Notes under the pieces: generated by a model
The model's database searches: none
What the model was told of the DNA's origin: nothing
Seen by the model: the letters and a program-made list of their open reading frames with translations, nothing else
Program-made: the position numbers and the translations under genes
Origin: Rodentolepis nana
Taxonomy: Eukaryota; Platyhelminthes; Cestoda; Cyclophyllidea; Hymenolepididae
NCBI GenBank assembly: GCA_900617975.1
Contig: UZAE01000592.1
Location: 1 to 20,860 of the forward strand
DNA length: 20,860 bases
Direction: 5' to 3'
Shown: positions 8,742 through 19,441 of the stretch, in pieces
How positions within the stretch are numbered: the stretch's first letter is position 1
Layout: every line of letters starts with the position of its first letter

Positions 8742-11700
8742 CTGCAAGAAAAAAATATACTCGGATTACATACATATTCAGGATGTTTAAAGTGGACTTC
8801 AACTCCATCACCTTGGTAACTACTTAAACATTGACATAGACTCAATAGCCACTAAATATGATTTCGGAATGCCCATACGTATATTAAACTTCTTACTAAT
8901 TCTACTAATGACATTAACAGTTTTAGGTTAGTGAGTTGCAAATGAAGAAATGAATCACGGCCACATCTTTCCAACTCCAAAGATAAGTCTAAGTGCTTAT
9001 AACCGAAAATTCCTTCCAATAAAGCACGAACCAATTTCACCGCTTTTTCCCATCTTCTCTGCCAGCTTGGAAGTCCTAGATATTACCCTAAGCCTTTTCA
9101 TTGCCACAAGCCCAAAAGGAGCATACAGTGAAATGTGTCATACATCTAACAGGCAAATGACATTCTTAACTGAAAACGCATGACACATTTGATTATTATA
9201 GTAAGGTAACAGAAAAATCACTATTGACCTTTTCAAACGAATTTTATAAGAAGAAATTTAAAAATTTTATCAAAGGTGAAAATATTCCTGAATTCATGCG
9301 CAAATTGCTATACCATCGTTATACTACAAAAATAAAATATTAAATTAAATAATTTAACAATTGCTTATTTATTTTTACTATTTATATGCGGAACAACCAA
9401 TAAAATGTTACATGAATGCCAAAATGAACATTTAATTAATCCAAAATTCAAAGTGAGAGTACAAATTATATTTACTATGTGCAACAAAGAAAAACCTGAA
9501 TTTCGTTGTTTTAACGTATTCTTTTTATTATAACTGAGGAACCACTGCGATAGAGTCGACAATTAAATGAAATTTAATAAACTATTAAATTTTCCAAATT
9601 ACGTATTAAGACAAATTGAACATTCCTTGAATCCCAAAGAGGAATCTTGCTGTGCCAAACTCGAGTAGAAGGCACATAAAACCATTATTTCTTGAAGTAC
9701 CGTATTCCATTTAAATTTATTGGGACAAAATGCGTATAGATTATCAATTGGACGTGCTTATAATTACATCAAATAATTTCCTAAAATATCCTAGCAAAAC
9801 ATTCTCTGAATTACTCTAAGAGATTCGTGAACGTCTACTTAGAGCGTGATCACGAAGGAGTTCTGGAGATAGCTGATTACTTTATCTTCAATAAGAAGGA
9901 CAAATTTTCTTTTAAAAAGATCATATACCTGGACGGTGTTATAGTGGTGAGATCGTTACCAACAGTTTCCATAACTTTTCGGCCCCACATCCACAAACCC
10001 ACCGAAATTCCAATACCTCCATAGACGAGGATCCAGATAGGAGCAGGTGCTGAGTTCACAGGATCGCCAGAGATTGCGATCAGCCAAAGGCCAACAACTG
10101 GACCAATAGCATTGCTCACATCATTGGCGCCATGAACGAATGAGCCGAAAATTGCTGTGAGGATTTGAGCAAATGAAAAGACTTGAGCTTCCTCAGGACG
10201 ATCTTCAATTAATTGCAACTGAAATAGCGAAAAAAACATTAAATTTTGAGATAGTTAGCACAAGTAGATGGAATATCATTGATAAGTATATATGCAAAAA
10301 AAATGGAAATGTCTTCTGTTAGGCAGGATCTCCATTTCTTATTACTACAATAGCCTAAAATTTGCAAACAATATGTTCACTTTATTTTTTAAATCACTTT
10401 TGAACATAAATGTAAAATCAAACCCAGACAATTAAGAGAAACACAATCACCTCAATTATCCTCGGTCTACCTGTTTCTCTTCTTGATCAGTGGGCTTTAA
10501 ATCGATTTAAATAAAGTTAATATTGGCCACGAAATATACAAAAGTATAAGCAACATGCTTACGTATTTATCTCAAAAAAGAAAGGAATTTTAAACTTAAG
10601 AGAAATTTGAATACAACTGCCTCCAAAAAGCTTGATTTTTCAGACCTTATTCATTGTTGTCATTGTTGTTCCATTTGAGTTAATTAAATTCTACTGCTGC
10701 AACGTCCTACCTGAAGTACTTAAACATAGAAAAAAAACGCTCAGTTGGTGAGAAATCTCCAGACGTTTATTTGCCTGGGAGAGATAAGTTAGTGTTATCA
10801 AAAATATTATGAATCATGGAAACTAATTGTTCGAGCAGATAAGAGGCTATAAAATGAAAGAATTAGGAGTTGGGGATTAGGGGTTCTGGTAAGATCTTTT
10901 TCCCTCACGAGTAATGTTAGTATAAGCATCGAATCTATTAAACCCATTCATATTATTACACTGAGGGCCTTAAAACTCGAATCCATAAGGGAAATTAGGC
11001 AAAGCAAAAGATTCCATTTAAAACAAGTATTCTAGTCTACCTACCTACTACCACCTATAAGGCGTAGATTTGAGTGCACTTTTGGACAGTGGTCAAGGAT
11101 GCGTATGCACCTAAACCACTAAGATAGTAAATAAGCGATAGTGTGATCACAGCACATGGATAAAAAACAGTCAATCTTAGTTTTGTAAAAGAGGTGTTAT
11201 TTGAACAAAAGTAGTAAATACATAGCCACAATGATGGCTCGCTCTACTAATCAACTATCATTATCATCATTGGCTCATTATGGTGCGCAAGAGACTCACA
11301 TGACATGAACTAATGGATCGTCTTCAATTTTGTACTGGTTCAGGTACCTTGGATTTGAATGACGATAAAATGTCATTTCTGCAAAGCGATACATGTGGTA
11401 TAAAAAATAATGGTAATTGTAGCCTTCTCTAAGAGTATGAAATCACAATGAATTAGGGGTGTGGTTACAATTTGTGATACGTGCGTTTTGATCAGAATAA
11501 GCAAAGGTGTTTGATTAAAAATAGGGGCATAGTTTAGACTAATATTAATTAATAATATACAATTAAATAGCGAGGTGGGTGACAATTCTTCATAAAGTAA
11601 ATTCTTTTGTCTAAGTATTTGCTATTCTCATCCAATTGTGAATTATTTAAAAGAGATAAAATGAATCGAAGTGCCATGACTCAACTAGTTCAAGTGTTCT

Positions 11701-14700
11701 AATTAACAGTGAAATAAGAACCTAGTAGTCAAATCTTGAAAGTCATGGAAAGTGTACAGCTGATTGTTCTCGAAATTCAGATGTTATCGTCTCTTATTGC
11801 ACCCTCCCCCCTCCATTGCCATCCTTTATATTTCAACGATTCTCACGATTGAAGCTTCGGAGACAAAGGCAACCATTTTTACTACTTCAAGATCTCATAA
11901 ATCGGATTTAACTCAATACCACTGCATTCAGAATATTGATATTTCATGTAACTTTAAATGCATGAAATAAATAACTAACGTAGAAGAATGCTTTGTCCTT
12001 AAGAACATATAACAAAAATAGAATAAAGAAAAACCGCCAAAGGAAAGTATAGTCCAGTAAAAAACCACATACGAAAATGTAGAAAAATTTTTAGTGAAAA
12101 CACTAAATGAAATTACGTCCTCTCTAGTAAAGACAACTCCTTCGATTTTTCACGTGATCTTCCACTCTTCAGTACAAAATCAATAAATCACTTTAAGTGG
12201 TTTAAATTATTAATAGAAATAATCAATCACCCTAGGACATTAACCGTTTAATTTAGAAGTTATTCGCTTTCGTTCATAGTCAGAAAAACAAAAAAAATCA
12301 CCTATCCTTAATGTGAGGTAAGTTGATTTAAACTAGAAGTAAACTTACCTTACCTAACCACCCGAGCTGATTACCTCAAAAAGGTAACATTTCTAAACAA
12401 CCACCTAAAATTGGATCTAAATCATGTTCTTAAACATCCTACTCTAGCCCTCTTTTAATTTAAGCGGCTTATAATTCTTCACATTTGCAAACTTTGATAA
12501 AGATGAGAACAATTTACCGTTGTTCCACTTTGGGACTCTTCATCTTCGGATGAGTCGGTATTGTTTGATCCCTCACTACTCAAGTTCTTGACTGAAATGA
12601 AAGCAGAATAAAATGAATGCAGAATATTCGTATGAAACCAAAGCGATAAACAACAATAATCATAGCATGCAAGTTGAAATGAAATACCGACTGACTGGTT
12701 TCAACTAATAATAAACGACAGTTTTGGCCACTAGCGTGATGATTCAAAGTCACTTCTTATCAGGCAACACAAAAAGCCCATTCACAATAATTGCTTACCA
12801 ATAGACAAGGGAGGGATCTCTGTGATAAGTACCTCTGGTTCGGATCTTGCTCTGGTGTCTCGTCTCAAATCAACCCGGACAACTAGAAAAAGTGAGTAGA
12901 TTGTAATGTTAATTTGATACCTCAATGATTATTCGTACTTATCTGCATTTCCTCTACTTAACACAAGTCCGAACACACTGCGTTTAGACCTAGGCGTGCA
13001 AAGTAATAAATATTAACATGACATTTTGGCATGTATCAACTTCTTGAAATACAAGTATGAAAATGGTCTTTTAATAAATAAAGTTTTATCACGCACTGGA
13101 TAAAAATAAACTTTAGCAAATGAATATCCCCAAAAAATTGAAGAATTGGCGTAAATGCTAACTTAGCTAACATGATTTTGGAGACAAAAGTAAAGGATGG
13201 GATTTCAATCAGGCTGAATTTACTTCAAAACAGATTTTGTCTAGATCATGAAATATAGTATGACTGAAGGTAAAAAACCCATATTGAGCAGTTACATAAG
13301 TGGTGAGCTAATGAAGTTGAAATCTTGGTTGTGTCTAAGAGCTTGAAAGATAGAAGGTAGAATAAATAATGAACTAACATTCAACGGCAGGGGAATCGCC
13401 TCCGTTATAGACAATATCCGACACCCTGTCATCAGATTTTGCCTCAACGGCAGCACGTGCTTGCCTAGGGTGTCTAATTCTCTGGTAGATCTCCAAGGTC
13501 TGTCGCTTGAATTTCTCGAATTTTGTTTCTTCCGGACCCTCATAGCCCTCCTCTTTAGAACGCTCAATTTCTGCCAATCGACCTATAAGTCGTCATAATA
13601 ATTGGAAACACTGTTAGGGAATTGACAGGCAGAAGATGCGATAAATATAAATATTCTAAAGGGTGAGCGTATTTCAAGTGTGTGTGTTAAGTTCTTAAAG
13701 GTGACTACTTACGTAATATCTTCTTACGAAGGTAGGGCCGCACAAAAAAGAATACAATAAGACCAACTACGAGACCCGATGCAAACGAAGCGACTAAGAC
13801 TATCCAGAGTTTAACTTCTCGGATACCAAATACTAGAAAACCAAAAGAGTAGGTGGTCATCATTAGAGTTGAGATTTGCTTAAAACTCGGAATGGAAAGT
13901 CGACTTACTGCTAAGACCACCGTACAAAACTGAAAAGACATTAATCAAAACTGTTGCAGCATAAAAGAAGGGAAGAATGTAGAGAGCGGGTTCGAGTGGA
14001 TGCTTCTAAAAACGCACAAATGAACAGAAAATTTTAATAGTTATTTAGAGGATGAAATGATTATTAACATTCGACAAAAAAGATTGATCAAATATGCATG
14101 AATCGATAAAAAAATTGTACACGAATACATAACTATGGGGTAATGCGGAATCACGTAAGTGAATTATCAAAAGGACTAATGAACAAACCTTCGTTAAGAC
14201 GAGTTTTTTCACGATGAAGAAGATAAGAGTTGACATAATGCCACTGAGCAGGGGAGATACAAACCAGGAGATTACTAATAAATAAAATAAAAATAAAAAT
14301 ATGGATTTAAAGTTAATGAACTTTGTAAACGGTTTATATTGCGTATCATAAAGACAATACAACGCTCAACGCTGAAATATTTCATCAGAATAATATTTTT
14401 CGTTATAACAACACAAGAATAAAGCAATAAAAGCCCAAATATATGAACTAATATATCGATAAACATTTAATCCTGAAAGATAAGCACAATTTATACACTT
14501 ATACTCATAATTCTTTATAATCACTGAGATGTCGTGCTATAATCTGGTTTTTCTGTCGAATAAATTCCAAAATTATCATCAATTAGTAATTCTACAGCAC
14601 TTTGTTGATATTGGAAAGCAATCGACCTATGCGACATTGTCAATGGCTACCCATTTACAATGAAAGGATAATGATCTTTATCGCAGTTCATTAAAAGTAA

Positions 14701-14735
14701 ATGTATAACTTTTGACTTAAAAGTGCTTTATATAA

Positions 14736-14793
<58 letters not shown>

Positions 14794-15353
14794 GATCTCT
14801 CCATAAAATAATATTATTCTGTCAAAACGACAACTAGACATACCAATACGAAGAATACCCATCCATTGTATGCCACTTAAGCCAAAGAGAACAAGTCCAA
14901 AACCTGCGGTAGCACCAACAATACTATGCGAACCCGATACAGGCAGTTTTAAGAAGGTGGCGATAAGCATCCAAATGCATGAACCTACACAAAAATAATT
15001 ATCGCTGAGCATTTAAAGAAAAGTTAAACAGGAAGAAAATTAAGAATAAACATACTTGCAAGAGAAGCAACCTGTCCATACATCAGTACAAGAGCTCCAT
15101 TTGCTGTTGTGTTAAACAATTTAGGGTCTATAATCCCCCCACGTATTGTCGCCGAGACCTGACCTCCAAGTAGAACAGACCCACTGATTTCAAAGATTGT
15201 CGCAAGAATGCAGGCTGTCTTTAGAGTTATGACTTTTGATCCAACACTAGTTCCAAAAGAGTTGGCCACATCATTTGCACCAATTCCAAATGCAAGTACA
15301 AATGCTATCAAGAAGCCAACAAGAACCAAAAGCAGCTCCGTTTCTTCCAACAT
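8486..15353 (-). CDS. SLC20A1/2: Sodium-dependent phosphate transporter, SLC20/PiT family (10 coding exons)
   Basis: Carries inorganic phosphate with Na+ across the plasma membrane. The coding exons on minus are 15353-15056, 14984-14844, 14274-14189, 14005-13909, 13832-13713, 13582-13379, 12882-12799, 12591-12518, 10218-9929 and 8741-8486. They sum to 1650 nt (549 residues plus TAG) with phase kept at every GT-AG junction. The first PHO4 half has [14 protein letters not shown] (residues 25-38), IFE55 and LPVSGSH (113-119). The second has [16 protein letters not shown] (393-408), IEVGSAVTV around Glu470 and [13 protein letters not shown] (484-496). Asp28, Glu55, Ser116, Asp401, Glu470 and Ser488 match residues I recall as conserved in human PiT2. 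Asn81-Thr-Thr is a sequon at the position glycosylated in PiT2. Residues about 248-380 form a charged cytoplasmic loop, shorter than in human PiT1/PiT2 (about 650-680 residues overall). An in-frame TGA two codons upstream supports the start. Confidence 0.97.
8742..9928 (-). other. SLC20 intron 9 (1187 nt)
   Basis: GTATAT at the 5' end, TTTTTTTTCTTGCAG at the 3' end. Small frames inside (for example 8950-9183 plus, 9365-9562 minus) show no family features. No SINE-like copy or other repeat was found. Confidence 0.85.
9929..10218 (-). CDS. SLC20A1/2: SLC20 exon 9 (residues 369-465)
   Basis: Acceptor CTATTTCAG|TTG. Opens the second PHO4 half: [20 protein letters not shown], then [20 protein letters not shown] with Asp401, then [20 protein letters not shown] and [10 protein letters not shown]. 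This is the clearest match in the window to vertebrate PiT. The donor AG|GTATAT is in phase 2. Confidence 0.97.
10219..12517 (-). other. SLC20 intron 8 (2299 nt, longest)
   Basis: Separates the cytoplasmic-loop exons from the second transporter half. It begins GTAAAT and ends CTATTTCAG. No embedded gene, SINE-like copy or structural RNA was recognised; frames at 11373-11585 and 11764-11970 look accidental. Confidence 0.85.
12518..12591 (-). CDS. SLC20A1/2: SLC20 exon 8 (residues 344-368, acidic Ser-rich loop)
   Basis: Acceptor TTCATTTCAG|TC. Encodes [20 protein letters not shown] then SGTT, ending in phase 0 at ACG|GTAAAT. The SSEDEE cluster fits casein kinase 2 targets (inference). Splice sites and phase fit exon 7 on one side and exon 9 on the other. 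Confidence 0.85.
12799..12882 (-). CDS. SLC20A1/2: SLC20 exon 7 (residues 316-344, cytoplasmic loop)
   Basis: Acceptor TTTTTCTAG|TT. Encodes [20 protein letters not shown] and EIPPLSIG, in frame from exon 6. The donor G|GTAAGC is good. Sequence similarity alone would not reveal this exon; the phase match, splice sites and loop-like content support it. Confidence 0.85.
12883..13378 (-). other. SLC20 intron 6 (496 nt)
   Basis: Begins GTTAGT and ends TTTTTCTAG. Nothing further was recognised in it. An in-frame TAG sits four bases into the intron, so retention would end the protein after residue 316. Confidence 0.8.
13379..13582 (-). CDS. SLC20A1/2: SLC20 exon 6 (residues 248-316, cytoplasmic loop)
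   Basis: Acceptor TTATAG|GT. Encodes a highly charged, helix-prone segment with [20 protein letters not shown] and [20 protein letters not shown]. It has no membrane segment and begins the central loop. The donor T|GTTAGT is supported because reading on gives TGT TAG at once. Confidence 0.9.
13713..13832 (-). CDS. SLC20A1/2: SLC20 exon 5 (residues 208-248)
   Basis: Acceptor TTTTCTAG|TA after a 76-nt intron. Encodes FGIREVKLW, a membrane segment [20 protein letters not shown], then RPYLRKKIL at the cytoplasmic edge, equivalent to CPRMKRKI of human PiT1. The donor is C|GTAAGT. Confidence 0.95.
13909..14005 (-). CDS. SLC20A1/2: SLC20 exon 4 (residues 176-208)
   Basis: Encodes [20 protein letters not shown] and [13 protein letters not shown], matching the ALPVFYA...IN.FSI.Y segment of PiT. 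The acceptor is TAG|AAG|CAT, a tandem NAGNAG. Using the upstream AG gives the same spacing to the Leu-Pro-x-Phe-Tyr motif as human PiT. The donor A|GTAAGT is consensus. Confidence 0.95.
14189..14274 (-). CDS. SLC20A1/2: SLC20 exon 3 (residues 147-175)
   Basis: Acceptor TTATTAG|TA. Encodes [19 protein letters not shown], nearly identical to the [10 protein letters not shown] segment of vertebrate PiT, then IVKKLVLTK. The donor AAG|GTTTGT is in phase 0. Confidence 0.96.
14275..14843 (-). other. SLC20 intron 2 (569 nt), containing a TA microsatellite
   Basis: Begins GTATGT and ends TTATTTATTAG. It holds the 26-unit TA run at 14739-14790, and frames at 14275-14466 and 14728-15012 extend into it only as exon shadows. 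Confidence 0.85.
14739..14790. repeat. (TA)26 microsatellite
   Basis: An uninterrupted 52-base TA run inside SLC20 intron 2, about 54 bases past the exon 2 donor. Such runs vary in length between individuals and can extrude cruciforms. The stated length may be affected by sequencing or assembly. Confidence 0.97.
14844..14984 (-). CDS. SLC20A1/2: SLC20 exon 2 (residues 100-147)
   Basis: Acceptor TGTGTAG|GT. Encodes [20 protein letters not shown] and [12 protein letters not shown], the first-half PVSGSH re-entrant motif typical of PiT proteins (PISGTH in human), then IQWMGILRI. The donor G|GTATGT splits Val147. The intron before it is only 71 nt. Confidence 0.96.
15056..15353 (-). CDS. SLC20A1/2: SLC20 exon 1 (residues 1-100)
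   Basis: Starts at ATG 15353 with [18 protein letters not shown], a first membrane segment, then [11 protein letters not shown], the family's sodium/phosphate-binding signature, with Asp28. Glu55 (TIFEISGS) and the sequon at Asn81 follow. The donor is A|GTATGT, leaving one base of Ser100. Confidence 0.96.
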
Positions 15354-15378
15354 AGTTCAGGGTTGATGAAGGTAAAGT

Positions 15379-15380
15379 CT
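15379..15380 (-). promoter_or_regulatory. Splice acceptor upstream of the SLC20 start (spliced-leader or 5' UTR intron)
   Basis: GTTATTTTAG|ACTTTACC lies 25 bases upstream of ATG 15353. A 3' splice site this close to the start codon means either a 5' UTR intron or, in a flatworm, a trans-splicing site for a spliced leader. No partner donor or first exon could be fixed upstream. Confidence 0.4.
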
Positions 15381-17465
15381 AAAATAACGGATAAATAAAG
15401 ATAAATCGGGTGATATAGAAAGTAGGAATCAAAACATATTTAACCGAGCTTAGTATAAATATCTAATTAAAAATTAGCTCAGTTAAAAAGGTTAACCTTA
15501 CAGTTTGTGAATATCAGCACGTGCGGCTAACCTATAATCCCTGCTCACTCCGATTCCACCTATATATAATATTGACCTTGAGGTAAAAATGAAGCGCTTA
15601 ATAGAAATATACCCATTCGTTGTCAAGTCAAACGAAATAAATAAACCGATGAAATGAAAATTATTCAAAATAAAATATATCAAAAGCGCAAACTGAACTT
15701 TGAAAATATTCTCAGAGATTTTGGACTTGTTGCAAATGCGTTTTTCTCTGTTTACTCGTTCTAATATGAAGTTAATTTGGCTTAAGTTACAATATCTTTT
15801 GAAATATATTTAAGCCCGTTACATGAAACTTTTAGCTATATGATTTTCCTTTTTTAAGTTACCTCAGGCTCCTAGAGACTTTCTGAACAAGTTGTCTAAT
15901 CAAAAATGTCAAATATTTTCTTCCATTTAACTAATAATGAAGGATACTCTAAGAGGCAGATTGTTATGCTCTACCTGTTTGACTTAATCTACTTTAAATC
16001 ATATTTTTATATTATTGTCATCATTTAAATACTTATTAAATGATTAATAAAGATTCGGAAATATTTTACATGATTTTCTAACTAAATTCATTTTTAATAA
16101 GTTTACAAACTTTTGTATCGATGGAGCTTTCTTTTACCAAAACGGAGTTCTTTAAACCTCAGTCAATTTTAGCTATAGAGCGAAATGAAATTAGTAGATA
16201 AGGCACCCTTGACCCCTATACCCTTTGTCAAAAATGTTTTTTGCATGTGAACGTTTGTATTTCGTTCTATAGCCGTCTATATTTTGTCAATGCAACGGTT
16301 TACCGGGGTTTCAAGTTCCTAACCGACAAATGCTTTTTATGGCTTCAGCAAAATTTTATTTCCGTATTTTACCTCACGTGTTCAAAAAAATCAATCACAA
16401 ATTGCATCAATGCTTGATCAATGCAATTTAAAATTAATTCTATTTAATTATGGTTAATAGACAGGGTGCTATCACATTCGGTGGTTCGGCCACATACTTA
16501 CTATCTTTCAGTTTTCATACATCGGTAGAAATCGGATTTCTTAATTAAGTCCACTGTGCCGGCAAATTCGTTAATAATGGCATTTATGCGAGACCCCATG
16601 TTCGCACTAAGAACTATAAACTATTACTATCTCGTAATATTTGTCTACCATGGTCCCATCGACAATTGCTCGAAGGTGACGCAGGAGTGGACATGGAGTG
16701 CAACCTAATAGTTTGACGTTTAAGAGCACCTCTACAGTATTCATTATATACTCCACTAATTCATTATCTCACGAATGTACTCAGAAGGAATTATTTATTT
16801 TCTGAATAATTCTTCCTGTGTTTCTCAGTTTTGACAATGGATAACTTAGGGAAGATTTTCTATTTAGAATCAGTCCACCAAATACTGCTATTTTGCCAAA
16901 TATATATTTTATTACTTATTTTATTTCGTCTTTCTGGCCTTACCTGATAGATGTCTGTTTTGAATACTAATTAATATAAAAGTCATTTTGTCATCCTAAA
17001 ACTTTCAAATTTCTAACCTATGCAGTGAGCTTGTCTGTTAATTTTTTATTGATTTATTTTTAAAAGAATTGTGTAAGTACATAACATGCCTATTCATTTT
17101 CTAAATTTACAGAAGGCGCGATTAATGGCACGATGTTGAAAGCAAAAGTACATTTACTTTATGGCAACTGTCAGTGCCAGAAATTATATCCAATCGCCTT
17201 GAAGCACGTAATTAAATCATCCAGAAAATTGAGTATATAAGCGATGAATTCTAGACACTCTTTTCTCGCTTTTAGACTGTGTGAAAGGCATTGTTGTTTT
17301 ACTTTACACTAGTAGTTAACATGATTTATTCTAACAACTACTATTAGGAATCAGGTGACAATGCCTATTCCGTTGTAAGTTACACTTTTGCAATACTTAT
17401 TTCGCTAATGTTCTTTATTTTTTGCCTATGACTTAGAATACGAAATTGTGAGAGCAATTGTTTTC

Positions 17466-17717
17466 CTATTGGTTAAATTCCGGATAAGGAAACGCGAAGC
17501 AATTACCTTTTACTGACAAATAATATAGCGAAAAAAGCTTAATGTGACTAAGATATAGATGGCGTTGGTAGAGTTTACATGACATGTTAATTTTCATTGT
17601 CCTCACTAACTCTGAAGACAATTGCGTGGATTTGGCTATCCTTGGACCATATAGAGAGCTTTTAGTAAAACCAGCTCCAGTACCAGAGAGAAGGTACCCC
17701 ATCATACAGAACCACAT
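17466..17717 (-). other. Hydrophobic signal-like frame (very weak)
   Basis: The minus frame starts MWFCMMGYLLSGTGAGFTKS and continues SLYGPRIAKSTQLSSELVR. The open frame extends upstream through FLSVLI, which together with the start resembles a signal peptide. A GTGAGG donor-like site follows SSEL. No family match, no partner exon found. It could be a first exon of a secreted protein, or chance. Confidence 0.13.
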
Positions 17718-18163
17718 GATGAGTACCGAAAGGAATCGATTTCACCCCCTTTGAGTTAGCTGACGTTGATGATGGCCAATGAACCGTTGGCACATATCAT
17801 TAATCATCAAAATTCACTAATAGACTGAATATTTATTATGGCAGAATGCGTACTGGTAGATTTCGAGGACTACAGTTTCTCCATTAGAGTATTTTTGTGT
17901 TACACGGCAACTCTTTCTGTTTTTGCGCGATAAGATGAGTAAGGTTCATATTATATTATTTCTAATTCCTTTCAGATTGCAGTCCAACCTAGAAATAGCT
18001 TTCTGGTACGAAATTAAAGGAATTTTCGCATTCGACACAAGGATTTTCATTAATTTTTAACGTAGCGTTTTCAGTGTTTGGCAATGTTTTTTTTGCATTT
18101 TCATGATCGAACATCACGTCTCGAAGGTGTGATCCTTTGAAAATTGCACTGTCTGATGGAGGA

Positions 18164-18183
18164 GGGTGGGGGTGGGGGGAGGG
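18164..18183 (+). other. G-quadruplex motif with single-base loops
   Basis: G runs of 3, 5, 6 and 3 are separated by single bases T, T and A. This is the strongest class of quadruplex motif (parallel, 1-nt loops). It sits in AT-rich intergenic DNA about 2.8 kb upstream of the SLC20 start. Confidence 0.75.
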
Positions 18184-19441
18184 AAAGGAGGAGAACGTTG
18201 AAAGAGTACCGACGATCATAACAACACATTAATTACCCGATTAGTTGACGAAAGTACAGCCTTAAAGATTTACGAAAAATTTTAGACTTAGGCACTTCAA
18301 CATCAAAGAAATTGGCTTGATGGCTAATTAGGCGAGGTTTTATCATTCCCGAATTCAAATGCGTGAAAAAATTTGAAGATCAAACGATTTTGGAAAATCC
18401 AACAATGGTAATTATGGGAACTTAGTTGTAAATGTAGTTGAAAAGATGAAATTAAAATATCAAAGTTGTAGGTACAGCACAATTCAAAACTGCCTCTTTG
18501 AAAAACGATCCTCAATAATGAATTATTAATTTAACACAGGAATTTTAACTATACGAGTCCTTTTAGCATTGCCAAAAATTTCCAATAAACGTAAAGAAAG
18601 TACTAAAAAAACCGAAAATCTTTGAGCCAAATTACAACAAAGAAAACCTACCTATGGTTAACTTTGGAAATTCACGTTTTAGAAGACCAATTCTGGATAT
18701 TGGAGAAGAAAGTTCAAAGAAGTTCAAAGTTGAAATGAGTGTACCACGACAGGGGAAAAATCTTTGTCAAAGTTCAGTTTTAATAGCAAGAAAATTCGAG
18801 AGAATCAGTGTAATTGCCTTGAGAAGATCCGTCTATGCTCAAACTCTTTATGCTATCTCATTTTAAGCAGAAATGTTTACTTTTCGTTAATTGTACAACT
18901 TTGTATGACCTTATTTCCTCCTCCACAAACACTGCTATCCAATCTAGTACCTTAGCGCCTTGTTAAATGAAATGGCTCATGATTAGATTTATCCTGGATA
19001 CCACTCGGCTGAATGTCTGGGTAGATAAAGTAGTGTCTATTTGCATGCCTTCTGCTCTTCGCTTTCACCATCTCAGATACGGTGAGAGTTCACAATCTTC
19101 CTCAGAGTTAAGTTGCTCTCTCTAAATATATGAACGTATTCGAACATGGGACTGAATGTATAAAATCATTACCAACAATAAATCATTTTGGTGCCATTCC
19201 TAACTCCCATAACTGAAGGCATTATTATTGGAATTCAAGCATGGAGATCAAATTGAATCAATCAATGTAATCATATTATTAAAATTTGTAATTTTTTAAT
19301 TAATATTATAAATTCGTAGCTTTTAAAGTACGTGAATGAAATGCATGTAACTTGGTTCATCCCTCTGGCTTATGCGAAATCTTTAGTAAAATGACTTTGA
19401 TATTTAACTCGATTGAAAATGTTGGGCCCAGAATTCTTTAG

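Noticed and set aside
13292..13567. 91-codon minus frame over exon 6
   Set aside because: Alternative-frame shadow; the exon 6 frame that joins exons 5 and 7 in phase is the real one.
8486..15353. SLC20 copy as a processed or broken pseudogene
   Set aside because: Ten exons with intact GT-AG sites, no frameshift or internal stop, and all signature residues kept.
17234..17241. TATATAAG as a core promoter
   Set aside because: Canonical match but no gene begins downstream on plus; such strings are frequent in AT-rich DNA.
17310..17343. TAGTAGTT...AACTACTA hairpin
   Set aside because: Only an 8-bp stem with a long loop; not distinguishable from chance.
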